Shown in pieces: positions 7,278 through 13,839 of a DNA stretch of 15,954 nt (within the stretch, counting starts at the first letter, position 1; the number at the start of each line of letters is the position of its first letter). This DNA is from Verrucomicrobiales bacterium (GTDB lineage Bacteria > Verrucomicrobiota > Verrucomicrobiia > Verrucomicrobiales > Verrucomicrobiaceae): positions 1 through 15,954 of the forward strand of contig DMMK01000249.1 in assembly GCA_003453085.1 (NCBI GenBank). The letters are read 5' to 3'. Under the pieces are notes generated by a model. That model was given only the letters and a program-made list of their open reading frames with translations, searched no databases and was not told the origin of the DNA. The position numbers were made by a program, and so were the translations under genes.

Positions 7278-8674
7278 AACATGGGGTGGGTGAGCAGGGT
7301 TTGACGCAGCGGTGCCAGGCAGGCCCCGGCATCGCAGGGCGAATGGCAAAAGCCTTTCTCCCGGGTGGATACGCAGTTGAAATCAATGAGCTCGTCCAGG
7401 CCGGTGGCGCGCAAGCCAGCGAAGACGCGCGTGTAAAAATCTGCCCGGATGGCGGCGCTGTAATCGCGCCAGTCCACGCCCCAGCCGAAGGCGGGGTTCT
7501 CAAACTTCGACCGGATGAGACCCGCAATATGCCGTGGATGCCACCCCCGCGCCAGCAGGCTGCGGGTGATGAGCTGCATGCCCGCAGGCTTTAGCAGACG
7601 ATCATTGGGATCCTCCAGCAGGCTCCGCATGCACGTCGGCAGCATGTGGCCAGGGGTTTGGTCATACGTTTCATGCCAGCGGTCCTTGGCATCATGATGG
7701 TCGGAGTAAAAGAACTCATGAAAACGGCGCAGAGGGGAGGCCAGATACTCATCCAGCAGGCGGGAAGTGCCGTGGGACTGCTCCGGAATCCGCACACAGG
7801 CTCGTCGGGCCAGGTCCCTCACCTCAGACTCCACCTGGCGCACCTGCAGAGCCAGTTTCACATCCATCTCATGCAGCGGCACCACCCGCACCAGCGGGAT
7901 CTGATCCCGCACTCGCGGATCATCCGTCAGGCCCTGCATCCAGGGTTTGAGGTAATAGGTGAAGGGCTGGCGGATCATCCGCGAATACAGCGGGTCCCCA
8001 TACTCGGAGATATCCACCGAGACGATCTCACGCCGGCCTGAATGGCCAGGGCCCACATGCACGGCCGTGATCTCCACCGGGATATCCATCAAAGGTGCCG
8101 CATCCTGCTTGATCCTCTGCGCCATGTACTCCATCACCAACGATTGCCCGGCAAAGGCGCTCTGCGCGAGAGCCCCGATCTGCCCCGCAAACGGCTCCGG
8201 CACGGAAGCCACGCAGGCATCCCGCCACTCTGGTGCAGGATCTAGCAGGCTGAAGCGCTGCGCCAGTTCGCTGTGGCGTTCTATCCGCCAGACAAAATGA
8301 TGCCCCTGCCCGGTAATGATGTGCAGCGGCCGGATGCCCCAGTGCAGCAGCAGGCACTCGATCACGCGCACCACCGGTTCCCGAATCTCAAAGGCCCGCT
8401 CCGGGTCCACATGCGCCTCCGCCGGTGAATCAAAGTTTACGTACTCGATGTCCAGGTGGAAGAGCAGTGACTTGGAATCCGAAAGGGAACGCGCAATGTC
8501 CAGGTCCCGCTCCAAAAACCAGTCCAGCTCCGCCGGGGCACGCAACTGCGAACGCCGGAACTGGCAGCCGTCCGAGTGCGTCAAATACGTGGCCGTCACC
8601 TGGTCCAGTGTCTCGCCGCCGAGAAACTCGATCAGCCGCTGCCGGATGGCGTCGTCCCGATAAAATGGAGTCAT
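7274..8674 (-). CDS. Archaeo-eukaryotic primase/polymerase-like protein with PriL-like C-terminal domain
   Basis: This 466-residue protein would normally be left as hypothetical. The N-terminal half carries the three AEP catalytic motifs in order: motif I SLLFHLDIEY (Asp75, Glu77; compare YFDLEF of human PrimPol), motif II TGQGHH (His125 or His126), and motif III SVDISEYGD (Asp221) followed by RMIRQPFTYYLK with Arg232, Arg235 and Lys243 as likely nucleotide phosphate contacts. The C-terminal part resembles the iron-sulfur domain of the large primase subunit PriL/Prim2: LPTCMRSLL (Cys348), then a helical pair ending in LLARGWHPRHIAGLIRSKF, then Cys434, Cys443, Cys447 and Cys452. A role in priming, lesion bypass or repair synthesis is inferred. 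The first in-frame start is TTG at 8695; the ATG at 8674 is preferred. It is the first gene of an operon with the TIM-barrel gene. Confidence 0.75.
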   Translation of the reverse strand: MTPFYRDDAIRQRLIEFLGGETLDQVTATYLTHSDGCQFRRSQLRAPAELDWFLERDLDIARSLSDSKSLLFHLDIEYVNFDSPAEAHVDPERAFEIREPVVRVIECLLLHWGIRPLHIITGQGHHFVWRIERHSELAQRFSLLDPAPEWRDACVASVPEPFAGQIGALAQSAFAGQSLVMEYMAQRIKQDAAPLMDIPVEITAVHVGPGHSGRREIVSVDISEYGDPLYSRMIRQPFTYYLKPWMQGLTDDPRVRDQIPLVRVVPLHEMDVKLALQVRQVESEVRDLARRACVRIPEQSHGTSRLLDEYLASPLRRFHEFFYSDHHDAKDRWHETYDQTPGHMLPTCMRSLLEDPNDRLLKPAGMQLITRSLLARGWHPRHIAGLIRSKFENPAFGWGVDWRDYSAAIRADFYTRVFAGLRATGLDELIDFNCVSTREKGFCHSPCDAGACLAPLRQTLLTHPML

Positions 8675-8791
8675 CCAGATTAATCGTATCGGCAACTGTC
8701 CGCGCGTGCTGTGTTGACACCTGAACGATGGAAAAAACGCGGGGCCAAAGGCAACGGCGAAAGCGAAGTCTCATGAACCCAAATCACCGCC

Positions 8792-9034
8792 ATGAACACC
8801 ACTTCCCCCTGCGAAACCTGCGGCAACGTTTACGACAAAGCCTTCACCGTCACCCTCCGTGGCAAGACGCACACTTTTGACAGCTTCGAGTGCGCCATCC
8901 AGGCGCTCGCCCCCGTCTGCGGTCACTGCGACTGCCGGATCATTGGCCACGGAGTCGAATCGGACGAACAGATCTTTTGCTGTGCCCATTGTGCCACCAA
9001 GGCTGGCGAGAAAGGGCTCAAAGACCGACAGTAA
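8792..9034 (+). CDS. Small cysteine-rich metal-binding protein (metallothionein/TRASH-like)
   Basis: An 80-residue protein with nine cysteines in zinc-finger-like groups: CETC (7, 10), FEC (34), CGHCDC (43, 46, 48) and CCAHC (63, 64, 67). The TFDSFECAIQAL stretch between the groups is typical of TRASH-like and prokaryotic-metallothionein-like small proteins that bind zinc or other soft metals. There is no signal peptide, so it is cytosolic. It is divergent from the primase-like operon with 117 bases between starts, and it is followed by an inverted repeat. Its precise role is unknown; metal sensing or storage, or a structural zinc protein, are all possible. The start ATG has no Shine-Dalgarno sequence. 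Confidence 0.82.
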   Translation: MNTTSPCETCGNVYDKAFTVTLRGKTHTFDSFECAIQALAPVCGHCDCRIIGHGVESDEQIFCCAHCATKAGEKGLKDRQ

Positions 9035-9053
9035 AACCACCTGACAAACAGAG

Positions 9054-9105
9054 TGGGCTGAGATCATCTGGCACACTCAACCTTGCATTTTGCGAATTCA
9101 GCCCA
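9054..9105 (+). repeat. Spaced 8-bp inverted repeat after the metal-binding gene
   Basis: TGGGCTGA (9054-9061) and TCAGCCCA (9098-9105) are perfect arms 36 bases apart. They could form the base of a large stem in the 3' region of the small metal-binding gene or the leader region of the kinase operon. No T-run follows, so I do not call it a terminator. Confidence 0.35.
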
Positions 9106-9123
9106 TTGCAAAACGCCAAAATA

Positions 9124-9142
9124 CTTGGACCTAGTTCCCAAG
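9124..9142. promoter_or_regulatory. Dyad, possible activator site upstream of the kinase-activator operon
   Basis: CTTGG (9124-9128) and CCAAG (9138-9142) form a 5-bp inverted repeat with a 9-base spacer. The centre lies about 75 bases upstream of the start point expected from the sigma-54-like element at 9182. Activators of the NtrC class bind such dyads, but five base pairs can occur by chance. Confidence 0.25.
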
Positions 9143-9181
9143 GTCTCACGTAGATTCAGGCTTCCGCCACATCGCCAGCAC

Positions 9182-9197
9182 TGGCATACGGCGTGCA
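9182..9197 (+). promoter_or_regulatory. Sigma-54 (-24/-12) promoter candidate
   Basis: TGGCATACGGCGTGCA matches the consensus TGGCACGNNNNTTGCW with the invariant GG and GC exactly 10 bases apart. Deviations among the informative positions are T for C at position 6, A for G at 7 and G for T at 12. The expected start point is near 9208, giving a leader of about 55 bases before the ATG at 9263. The operon it would drive encodes a sigma-54 activator, and rpoN is in the same window. Confidence 0.55.
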
Positions 9198-9214
9198 TGG
9201 CAATCGCCATACGC
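9191..9214. promoter_or_regulatory. Imperfect palindrome over the predicted start point
   Basis: ATGGC (9197-9201) and GCCAT (9206-9210) are inverted around AATC and extend outward as GCGT (9191-9194) and ACGC (9211-9214), with a two-base bulge GC on the left side. It overlaps the -12 element and the predicted start point, a place where a bound protein would block transcription. This is a candidate operator. Confidence 0.4.
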
Positions 9215-9262
9215 GATCACGGTTGATTGTTCCCAGTGAAAGCATACCTCTCCCACTTCCTC

Positions 9263-10420
9263 ATGTCTTCTGCTACCAAAAACGATCCCTCAGCGCCCAG
9301 ATCCACCATCATGGTCGTGGATGACCAGCCCCAAAACGTCAAGCTGGTGAGCGATCTCCTTACAGTGGCGATGGGGTATGAAGTCATCGAAGCGGAAAGC
9401 GGCTACCAAGCGCTGGAGCTGCTGAAAAAAACCGTGCCCGATCTCATCCTTCTGGACGTGCTGATGCCCGAACAGGACGGCGTGGAGACCTGCAAAATCA
9501 TCAAGGAGAATCCCACACTCTCCGACATCCCCATCATCTTCCTCTCAGCGGCTGATGACAAAAACCTCATCGTCCAGGCCCTGGAAAGCGGCGGCGTGGA
9601 TTATGTGACCAAACCCTTCAGCCGGGCGGAGCTGCTGACCCGCGTGCGCACCCATCTGGCCCTGAAGAAGGCCCATGATTCCCTCAAGGCCCTGGCCGAG
9701 GACAAGGACGAACTGCTGGGCATCCTCACCCATGACCTGAAGAACCACCTCGGTGGCATGCAGATGAGCGCCCAGCTCCTGCATGATCGGCTGGAGCGCC
9801 ACCCCACCGATGACAAGTGCGAGCACCTCGTGGGCAACATCCTCCTCAACACCACCCAGATGCTGGCTTTCGTGAAGGAGTTCCTAGCCAACAGCCTCAC
9901 GGAACGGATGATCCAGTTCAATGCCGAGCCGGTCAACCTCGCCCAGGCCGCCAATCAGGCCGTGCGGCAGTACCAGCTCGCCGCCGAGCGCAAGGAGATC
10001 GAATTCGTCTGCCAGCTCAACACGCCCAGCAGCACCATCGAGGCCGATCCCACCGCCCTCAAGCAGGTCCTGGACAACCTGCTTTCCAATGCCATCAAGT
10101 TCTCGCCCTCCGGCAAAAAGATTTTCGTCTCCGTCTCTCCCATGAAGGGCGACTGTGTGGAGTGCTGCATCCGCGATGAAGGACCTGGTTTTACCGACGA
10201 GGACAAACAGCACATGTTCCGCCGCTATGCCCGCCTCACCGCCCGGCCCACCGCCGGGGAGCCGAGCACCGGCCTGGGCCTCAGCATTGTCAAAAAGCTG
10301 GTCGAAGCCATGCACGGCCATCTCCTGCTCGACTCCACCCTCGGCGAAGGCGCCACCTTCACCGTGCGGCTCCCCAAAAGCCGCCCCACCAAACGCCCGA
10401 ACCACGAGCTCCGCCCCTGA
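9263..10420 (+). CDS. Soluble receiver-histidine kinase protein, partner of the NtrC-type regulator
   Basis: A 385-residue cytosolic protein with an N-terminal receiver and a C-terminal kinase. The receiver (about 14-135) has Asp20-Asp21, phosphoacceptor Asp65 in LLDVLMPEQDG, and Lys117 in TKPF. The HisKA segment carries the likely phospho-His157 in GILTHDLKNHLGG. The HATPase domain shows an N-box (LLSNAIKFSPSG), a G1 box (RDEGPGF) and a G2 box (STGLGLSIVKKL). No membrane or PAS domain is visible. It lies 12 bases upstream of the NtrC-type regulator, so it is the obvious phosphodonor for it. The ATG at 9263 is preferred over an in-frame TTG at 9227. It shares its architecture with the protein at 3710, but its kinase box is more canonical. 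Confidence 0.92.
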   Translation: MSSATKNDPSAPRSTIMVVDDQPQNVKLVSDLLTVAMGYEVIEAESGYQALELLKKTVPDLILLDVLMPEQDGVETCKIIKENPTLSDIPIIFLSAADDKNLIVQALESGGVDYVTKPFSRAELLTRVRTHLALKKAHDSLKALAEDKDELLGILTHDLKNHLGGMQMSAQLLHDRLERHPTDDKCEHLVGNILLNTTQMLAFVKEFLANSLTERMIQFNAEPVNLAQAANQAVRQYQLAAERKEIEFVCQLNTPSSTIEADPTALKQVLDNLLSNAIKFSPSGKKIFVSVSPMKGDCVECCIRDEGPGFTDEDKQHMFRRYARLTARPTAGEPSTGLGLSIVKKLVEAMHGHLLLDSTLGEGATFTVRLPKSRPTKRPNHELRP

Positions 10421-10432
10421 CCCCTTACCGAC

Positions 10433-11836
10433 ATGGACTTCCTAGTGATTGACGATGAAAAGAGCATCCGTGATGCCACGTGCATGCTCATTGATGACGA
10501 GGGCCACTACGCAGAGCCCGTCGTGAACACCGCCGGTGCCCTGGCCCGGCTGAAGGAGGAAAAGTACGACGCCATTTTGCTGGACCTCAACCTGGGACCT
10601 GAAAACGGCCTGGATCTGCTGGACCTCCTGGTCAAGCACCACCCCCAGATCCCCGTCGTCATGTTCACGGCCCAGGGCACCGTCAAGATGGCCGTGGAGG
10701 CCGTGCGCCGCGGGGCCCTAGACTTCCTGGAAAAACCTTTCACGCGGGAGGAGTTTCGCGCCGTGCTCGCCCGCCTGGCCCGCTTTCGCCAGATGAGCCA
10801 GCGCATCGAAACCCTTGAAAAAGAAGTCAAGGAAGTGCGCCAGCAAAGCGGGCCTGAACCCCGCTTTGACTTTGAAACACCCGTCATGAAATCCGTCATG
10901 GATGTGCTGATGCGTGCCGCCCGCGCACCCGCCGCCATCCTCATTCTCGGGGAAAGTGGCACGGGCAAAAGCGTGGTCGCCAAGGCCATTCATCAGCAGA
11001 GCCATCTCAAGGACAAACCCTTCGTCACCGTCAGCTGCCCTGCCCTGTCCAAAGAACTGCTGCAGAGCGACCTCTTCGGCCATGTCAAAGGCGCCTTCAC
11101 CGGTGCCATCCGCGACACCTGGGGCAAAATCAAGCAGGCCGAGGGCGGCACCCTCTTCCTCGACGAAATCGGCGAACTGCCACTGGAGATCCAGCCCCAG
11201 CTTCTGCGCCTGCTCCAGGAACGTGAGTATGAGCGTGTGGGTGAAACCGTGACCCGCAAGGCCGATGTCCGCATCATCGCCGCCACCAACCGCGACCTGA
11301 AGGAAAGCGTGCGCAACCGCACCTTCCGCGAAGACCTTTTCTTCCGCCTGAACGTCATCTCCGTCGAGATGCCGCCCCTCAGGCATCGCCAGAGCGACCT
11401 CCTGCGCATCGCTGAATATTACACCGAGCACTTCGCCTCCCAAGTGGGGCGCAAGCTCCACGGCATCTCAGAAGCAGCCAAACGCCGCATCGCCAGCTAC
11501 AGCTGGCCCGGCAACCTGCGTGAACTGCGCAACGCCATTGAGCGTGCCGTCATCTTGGCCAATACCGACCAACTGGAGGCCGATGACTTCCCCACCGAAG
11601 TGCATGGCGGGTCCTCCGTTTCCTCATCGCCAGCTTCCCTCGGCTCCAATGGGGGCGGCATGAACTTCGGTGCCTGGGAGGGCATGACCCTCCAGCAGAT
11701 CGAAGAAGCCTGCATCAAGCACACCCTGGAAACCGCCTCCAGCCTGGCCGAAGCCGCCGTCATCCTCGGCATTGATCAGGCCACCCTCTACCGAAAACGG
11801 AAGAAGATGGGACTGGACGCCAAAGCCGTCCACTGA
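10433..11836 (+). CDS. NtrC-family sigma-54-dependent response regulator
   Basis: A 467-residue enhancer-binding activator of sigma-54 RNA polymerase. The receiver (1-120) has Asp7-Asp8, phosphoacceptor Asp51 in LLDLNLG, and Lys101 in EKPF. A short linker helix (about 120-138) leads to the AAA+ domain with Walker A GESGTGKS (173-180), the sigma-54-contacting GAFTGA loop (220-225), Walker B LFLDE (241-245), the arginine-finger region FREDLFFRLNV and the sensor II motif WPGNLREL (358-365). After a glycine/serine-rich linker (about 392-408), a Fis-type helix-turn-helix ends the protein (SLAEAAVILGIDQATLYRKRKKMG). Everything needed for activation is present. It follows the kinase gene after 12 bases, in one operon. 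Targets probably include sigma-54-type promoters in this window. Confidence 0.95.
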   Translation: MDFLVIDDEKSIRDATCMLIDDEGHYAEPVVNTAGALARLKEEKYDAILLDLNLGPENGLDLLDLLVKHHPQIPVVMFTAQGTVKMAVEAVRRGALDFLEKPFTREEFRAVLARLARFRQMSQRIETLEKEVKEVRQQSGPEPRFDFETPVMKSVMDVLMRAARAPAAILILGESGTGKSVVAKAIHQQSHLKDKPFVTVSCPALSKELLQSDLFGHVKGAFTGAIRDTWGKIKQAEGGTLFLDEIGELPLEIQPQLLRLLQEREYERVGETVTRKADVRIIAATNRDLKESVRNRTFREDLFFRLNVISVEMPPLRHRQSDLLRIAEYYTEHFASQVGRKLHGISEAAKRRIASYSWPGNLRELRNAIERAVILANTDQLEADDFPTEVHGGSSVSSSPASLGSNGGGMNFGAWEGMTLQQIEEACIKHTLETASSLAEAAVILGIDQATLYRKRKKMGLDAKAVH

Positions 11837-11851
11837 GCTCATTCGCGATTT

Positions 11852-11876
11852 AGCCTCATCATTCAAACATGAGGCT
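11852..11876 (+). terminator. Hairpin after the NtrC-type gene
   Basis: AGCCTCAT (11852-11859) and ATGAGGCT (11869-11876) form a perfect 8-bp stem with a 9-base loop, 15 bases after the stop codon. There is no T-run, so termination would depend on the stem or on Rho, but the position fits a transcript end. Confidence 0.5.
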
Positions 11877-11946
11877 CAATGGCCACCGTGCCATCTTCCA
11901 TCGCCCCTCTTCATCATGACCTGAGGACGTCAGGTATCAAAGCAGA

Positions 11947-11988
11947 GGGCCAGCCTGCCACCCTTGAAAGGGTTACGCAGGCTGGCCC
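11947..11988. repeat. Strong nested hairpin between convergent genes
   Basis: GGGCCAGCCTGC (11947-11958) and GCAGGCTGGCCC (11977-11988) are perfect 12-bp arms. Inside them ACCCTT (11960-11965) and AAGGGT (11968-11973) form a second stem. It lies between the 3' ends of the NtrC-type gene and the DUF892 gene and could act as a bidirectional terminator. Neither strand has a T-tract after it, so a cruciform, protein site or transcript-stabilising structure is also possible. Confidence 0.6.
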
Positions 11989-12026
11989 AATGACTGAGTC
12001 AGAAGCGAAGGCCGGAGGGCCCGAAC

Positions 12027-12581
12027 TTAGCGTGATGAAGAGGCCGCCTTTTTACGGGCTGGGACATCATCTTCCTCCTCCTCATCGGAGGCTTCGTTGT
12101 CGCACTGGCTCAGGAGGATGGTGGCCACGCTGGTGAGTTCCTCATCAGCGGCGCCTTCTTCCTCAAGGGTTTCGGTGAGCAGGGCGATGTCATCGGCATG
12201 GCCCAGTTGCTCGGCAAAGGTGCGGGCATTTCCATAGCCCGCCATTTCATAGTGCTCCACCCGCTGGCAGCCTGAGATGATGCCCAGGTCCCGCAGGATG
12301 TCGTCACCTTCCTCCTCGAGCATGCCTTCGCATTCTTCGAGCAGGCCTTCCATGCCTTTGCACTTTTCGCTTTCGCGTTTTTCGTCGTGGTTGGCAAGGA
12401 TGTCATTGAGACGCTCCACGTGTTTTTTGGTGACTTCCAGGTGAGCCTTGAGGGCCTCCTTGAGTTCTTTGGAAGACGCCGCCTTGATGACCTTGGGCAG
12501 AGCGGTTTTGATCTGCATCTCAGCGCTGTGCAGGTCCTGCAGTTCGTGGATGTAAAGTGTTTGAAGTGATTCGAGTTTCAT
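12027..12581 (-). CDS. DUF892 (YciE/YciF-like) ferritin-like protein
   Basis: A 184-residue helical protein of the DUF892 family, homologous to the stress-induced YciF and YciE proteins of enterobacteria, which have a ferritin-like four-helix bundle. Typical features are the start LQTLYIHELQDLHSAEMQI, the second helix pair with LKAHLEVTKKHVERLNDI, the central KCKGMEGLLEE, and the third helix RVEHYEMAGYGNARTFAEQLGH. Glutamates and histidines in these helices would form the di-metal site. The C-terminus is unusual: an acidic stretch (DEEEEDD) followed by a basic tail (ARKKAASSSR). It is probably cytosolic. The gene starts 30 bases after the CsbD-like gene, so the two form one operon. No Shine-Dalgarno motif is present; the leader is A-rich. 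Confidence 0.93.
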   Translation of the reverse strand: MKLESLQTLYIHELQDLHSAEMQIKTALPKVIKAASSKELKEALKAHLEVTKKHVERLNDILANHDEKRESEKCKGMEGLLEECEGMLEEEGDDILRDLGIISGCQRVEHYEMAGYGNARTFAEQLGHADDIALLTETLEEEGAADEELTSVATILLSQCDNEASDEEEEDDVPARKKAASSSR

Positions 12582-12611
12582 GATGTGTTTTTTGTTAGGC
12601 TTGAGGAAAAA

Positions 12612-12959
12612 TCAGAGTTCCTCAAAAATCTTTTCTACCTCAGCCCGGTTCTTGCCCAAGCGCTGCTGCACGCGGCCATAAAGTTCGTCCTCCTTGCCTT
12701 CGACATAGAGGAGGTCGTCGTCGGTCAGCTCGGCATACTTCTGCTTGAGCTTGCCCTTGGCTTCGTTCCAGGTGCCTTTGACACGCAGCTTGTTGGCCTG
12801 GTAGTTGGTGGCGTCGGCGGCCTTGTCACGGAGTTCGGCGGCAGCCGCCTTGGTTTCTTGGGCGGCTTCTTTGCTTTCCTGGCGGATGACGGCGCGTTCC
12901 TGACGGTCGCAGGCTGCAAGGCCGAGGGCCAGGGCGAGAAGGGTTAATGTCGTTTTCAT
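12612..12959 (-). CDS. CsbD-like stress lipoprotein
   Basis: A 115-residue protein with a lipoprotein signal peptide ([17 protein letters not shown]); the lipobox LAAC puts the modified cysteine at position 17. After it comes a charged, Ala/Glu/Lys-rich helical linker (about 20-55) and a C-terminal CsbD-like domain starting [24 protein letters not shown] and ending in [14 protein letters not shown]. CsbD proteins are general stress proteins of unknown mechanism, usually cytosolic; here one is tethered to the membrane, probably on the periplasmic side. The ATG at 12959 is chosen because it starts the signal peptide; an in-frame start at 13064 would bury it. It is the first gene of the operon with DUF892, and a sigma-54-like promoter lies about 65 bases upstream. 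Confidence 0.88.
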   Translation of the reverse strand: MKTTLTLLALALGLAACDRQERAVIRQESKEAAQETKAAAAELRDKAADATNYQANKLRVKGTWNEAKGKLKQKYAELTDDDLLYVEGKEDELYGRVQQRLGKNRAEVEKIFEEL

Positions 12960-13023
12960 GGTGGTGGCGATTGGGTGGGTGGCTGCTTCAAATCTTTTGC
13001 ACGCCGCAAGCCGTGTCGACTTT

Positions 13024-13039
13024 TGCATAAGCGGTGCCA
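13024..13039 (-). promoter_or_regulatory. Sigma-54 (-24/-12) promoter candidate for the CsbD/DUF892 operon
   Basis: Read on the minus strand the sequence is TGGCACCGCTTATGCA. It has a perfect TGGCAC -24 element, the required spacing, and ATGCA at -12 (consensus TTGCW). The start point would be near 13013, leaving a leader of about 54 bases before the ATG at 12959. This is the best sigma-54 match I found in the window. Confidence 0.65.
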
Positions 13040-13120
13040 CCATCCCACATCCCCGTCCTTCCATTCTGCCATCAGCGACGGGCCGCTTTCTGAACCGTAC
13101 TTTTTGTTAGTCCGCCCAGA

Positions 13121-13140
13121 CCTGCATTTCCATGCCCAGG
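13121..13140. promoter_or_regulatory. Imperfect dyad, possible activator site
   Basis: The segment from CCTGCATTTC (13121-13130) to CATGCCCAGG (13131-13140) contains GCAT-TTCC-ATGC and outer CCT/AGG arms. It lies about 110-120 bases upstream of the start point predicted for the CsbD operon, a usual distance for binding sites of NtrC-class activators. The arms are short. Confidence 0.3.
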
Positions 13141-13255
13141 TTGCACTCTGCGTGGCGCTTTGCATGTGACAGTGCATGGCAGGAAATGAGGGACCAGGAT
13201 GTGCAGGAGAGAATTTGGCCGGCTGTAAAAAGCCATCCCAATCCCCCCGATTCTC

Positions 13256-13837
13256 ATGAATGCCCATTACCCAAACCGGCCCCCCGAGCCCCTCTCAGGC
13301 ACCCGGTCATCCCCGCTCTTCCCGGCTGCCCAGAAAGCGGCCAGCCAGCAGGCAGCCTCCATCCCTTCCGCAGGGCTGACCGCCATTTTCCAGAACCTAA
13401 TCAAGGTCACTCATGACGGTGAACACGGCTTCCAGCATGCCGCCGCCCAGGTGCATGACCGCGCCCTGCGCGATGAATTTCACAAATATGCACGTGAACG
13501 CCGCAGCATGGCCAGTGAACTGACGCAGCTCATGAACCTTGCAGGCGAAAACATCACCGTCCCTTCGGGCTCAGCCACAGCGGTATTTCATCGTACCTGG
13601 ATGAGTCTGCGCACCGCTCTCTCCGGAGAGCCGAACGACCAGGCCATCCTTGATGAAGTCGAGCGCGGCGAAGAGGCGGCTGAAGAAGCCTTTCATGAAG
13701 TGCTGGACCCCGCCGACCTGCTGCCTGAAGCCGTCCGATCCGGCATTGAGACGCTGGCCCAAAAAGTTCATCGCGCCCATGAACGGGTGCGTCGTCTGCG
13801 GGACAGCGGCCTTTACCAGCGGCCTCAGCAACACTGA
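13256..13837 (+). CDS. PA2169/DUF2383-type four-helix protein
   Basis: A 193-residue protein whose core, from about residue 40, matches the PA2169/DUF2383 family of ferritin-like four-helix bundles: IFQNLIKVTHDGEHGFQHAA, then a helix with LRDEFHKYARERRSMASEL, the loop GSATAVFHRTWMSLRTAL, the helix AILDEVERGEEAAEEAFHEVL, and the last helix with VHRAHERVRRLRD. The first 35 residues are proline/alanine-rich and probably disordered; they are not part of the domain. Function is unknown, but the family occurs with other stress proteins, as here next to DUF892 and CsbD. It is probably cytosolic. Its stop is separated from the convergent rpoN stop by only two bases, so the two transcripts must overlap or end inside each other's genes. 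Confidence 0.88.
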   Translation: MNAHYPNRPPEPLSGTRSSPLFPAAQKAASQQAASIPSAGLTAIFQNLIKVTHDGEHGFQHAAAQVHDRALRDEFHKYARERRSMASELTQLMNLAGENITVPSGSATAVFHRTWMSLRTALSGEPNDQAILDEVERGEEAAEEAFHEVLDPADLLPEAVRSGIETLAQKVHRAHERVRRLRDSGLYQRPQQH

Positions 13838-13839
13838 AT

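Larger units (their letters stand above)
12960..13255. other. Divergent control region between the CsbD/DUF892 operon and the PA2169-like gene
   Basis: About 296 bases separate two divergent stress-protein starts. I find no gene. It holds a strong sigma-54-like element on the minus strand (13024-13039), an imperfect dyad (13121-13140) and the direct repeat GCATG at 13162-13166 and 13174-13178, with a 12-base period. A weak sigma-54-like match on the plus strand (13190-13205) is not trusted. Confidence 0.5.

Noticed and set aside
9069..9087. TGGCAC followed by TTGCA, resembling a sigma-54 promoter
   Set aside because: The spacer is 8 bases instead of 5, which breaks the required GG-to-GC distance.
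13190..13205. GGGACCAGGATGTGCA as a sigma-54 promoter for the PA2169-like gene
   Set aside because: It has the right GG-N10-GC spacing but most of the -24 element is wrong; such weak matches are common by chance.
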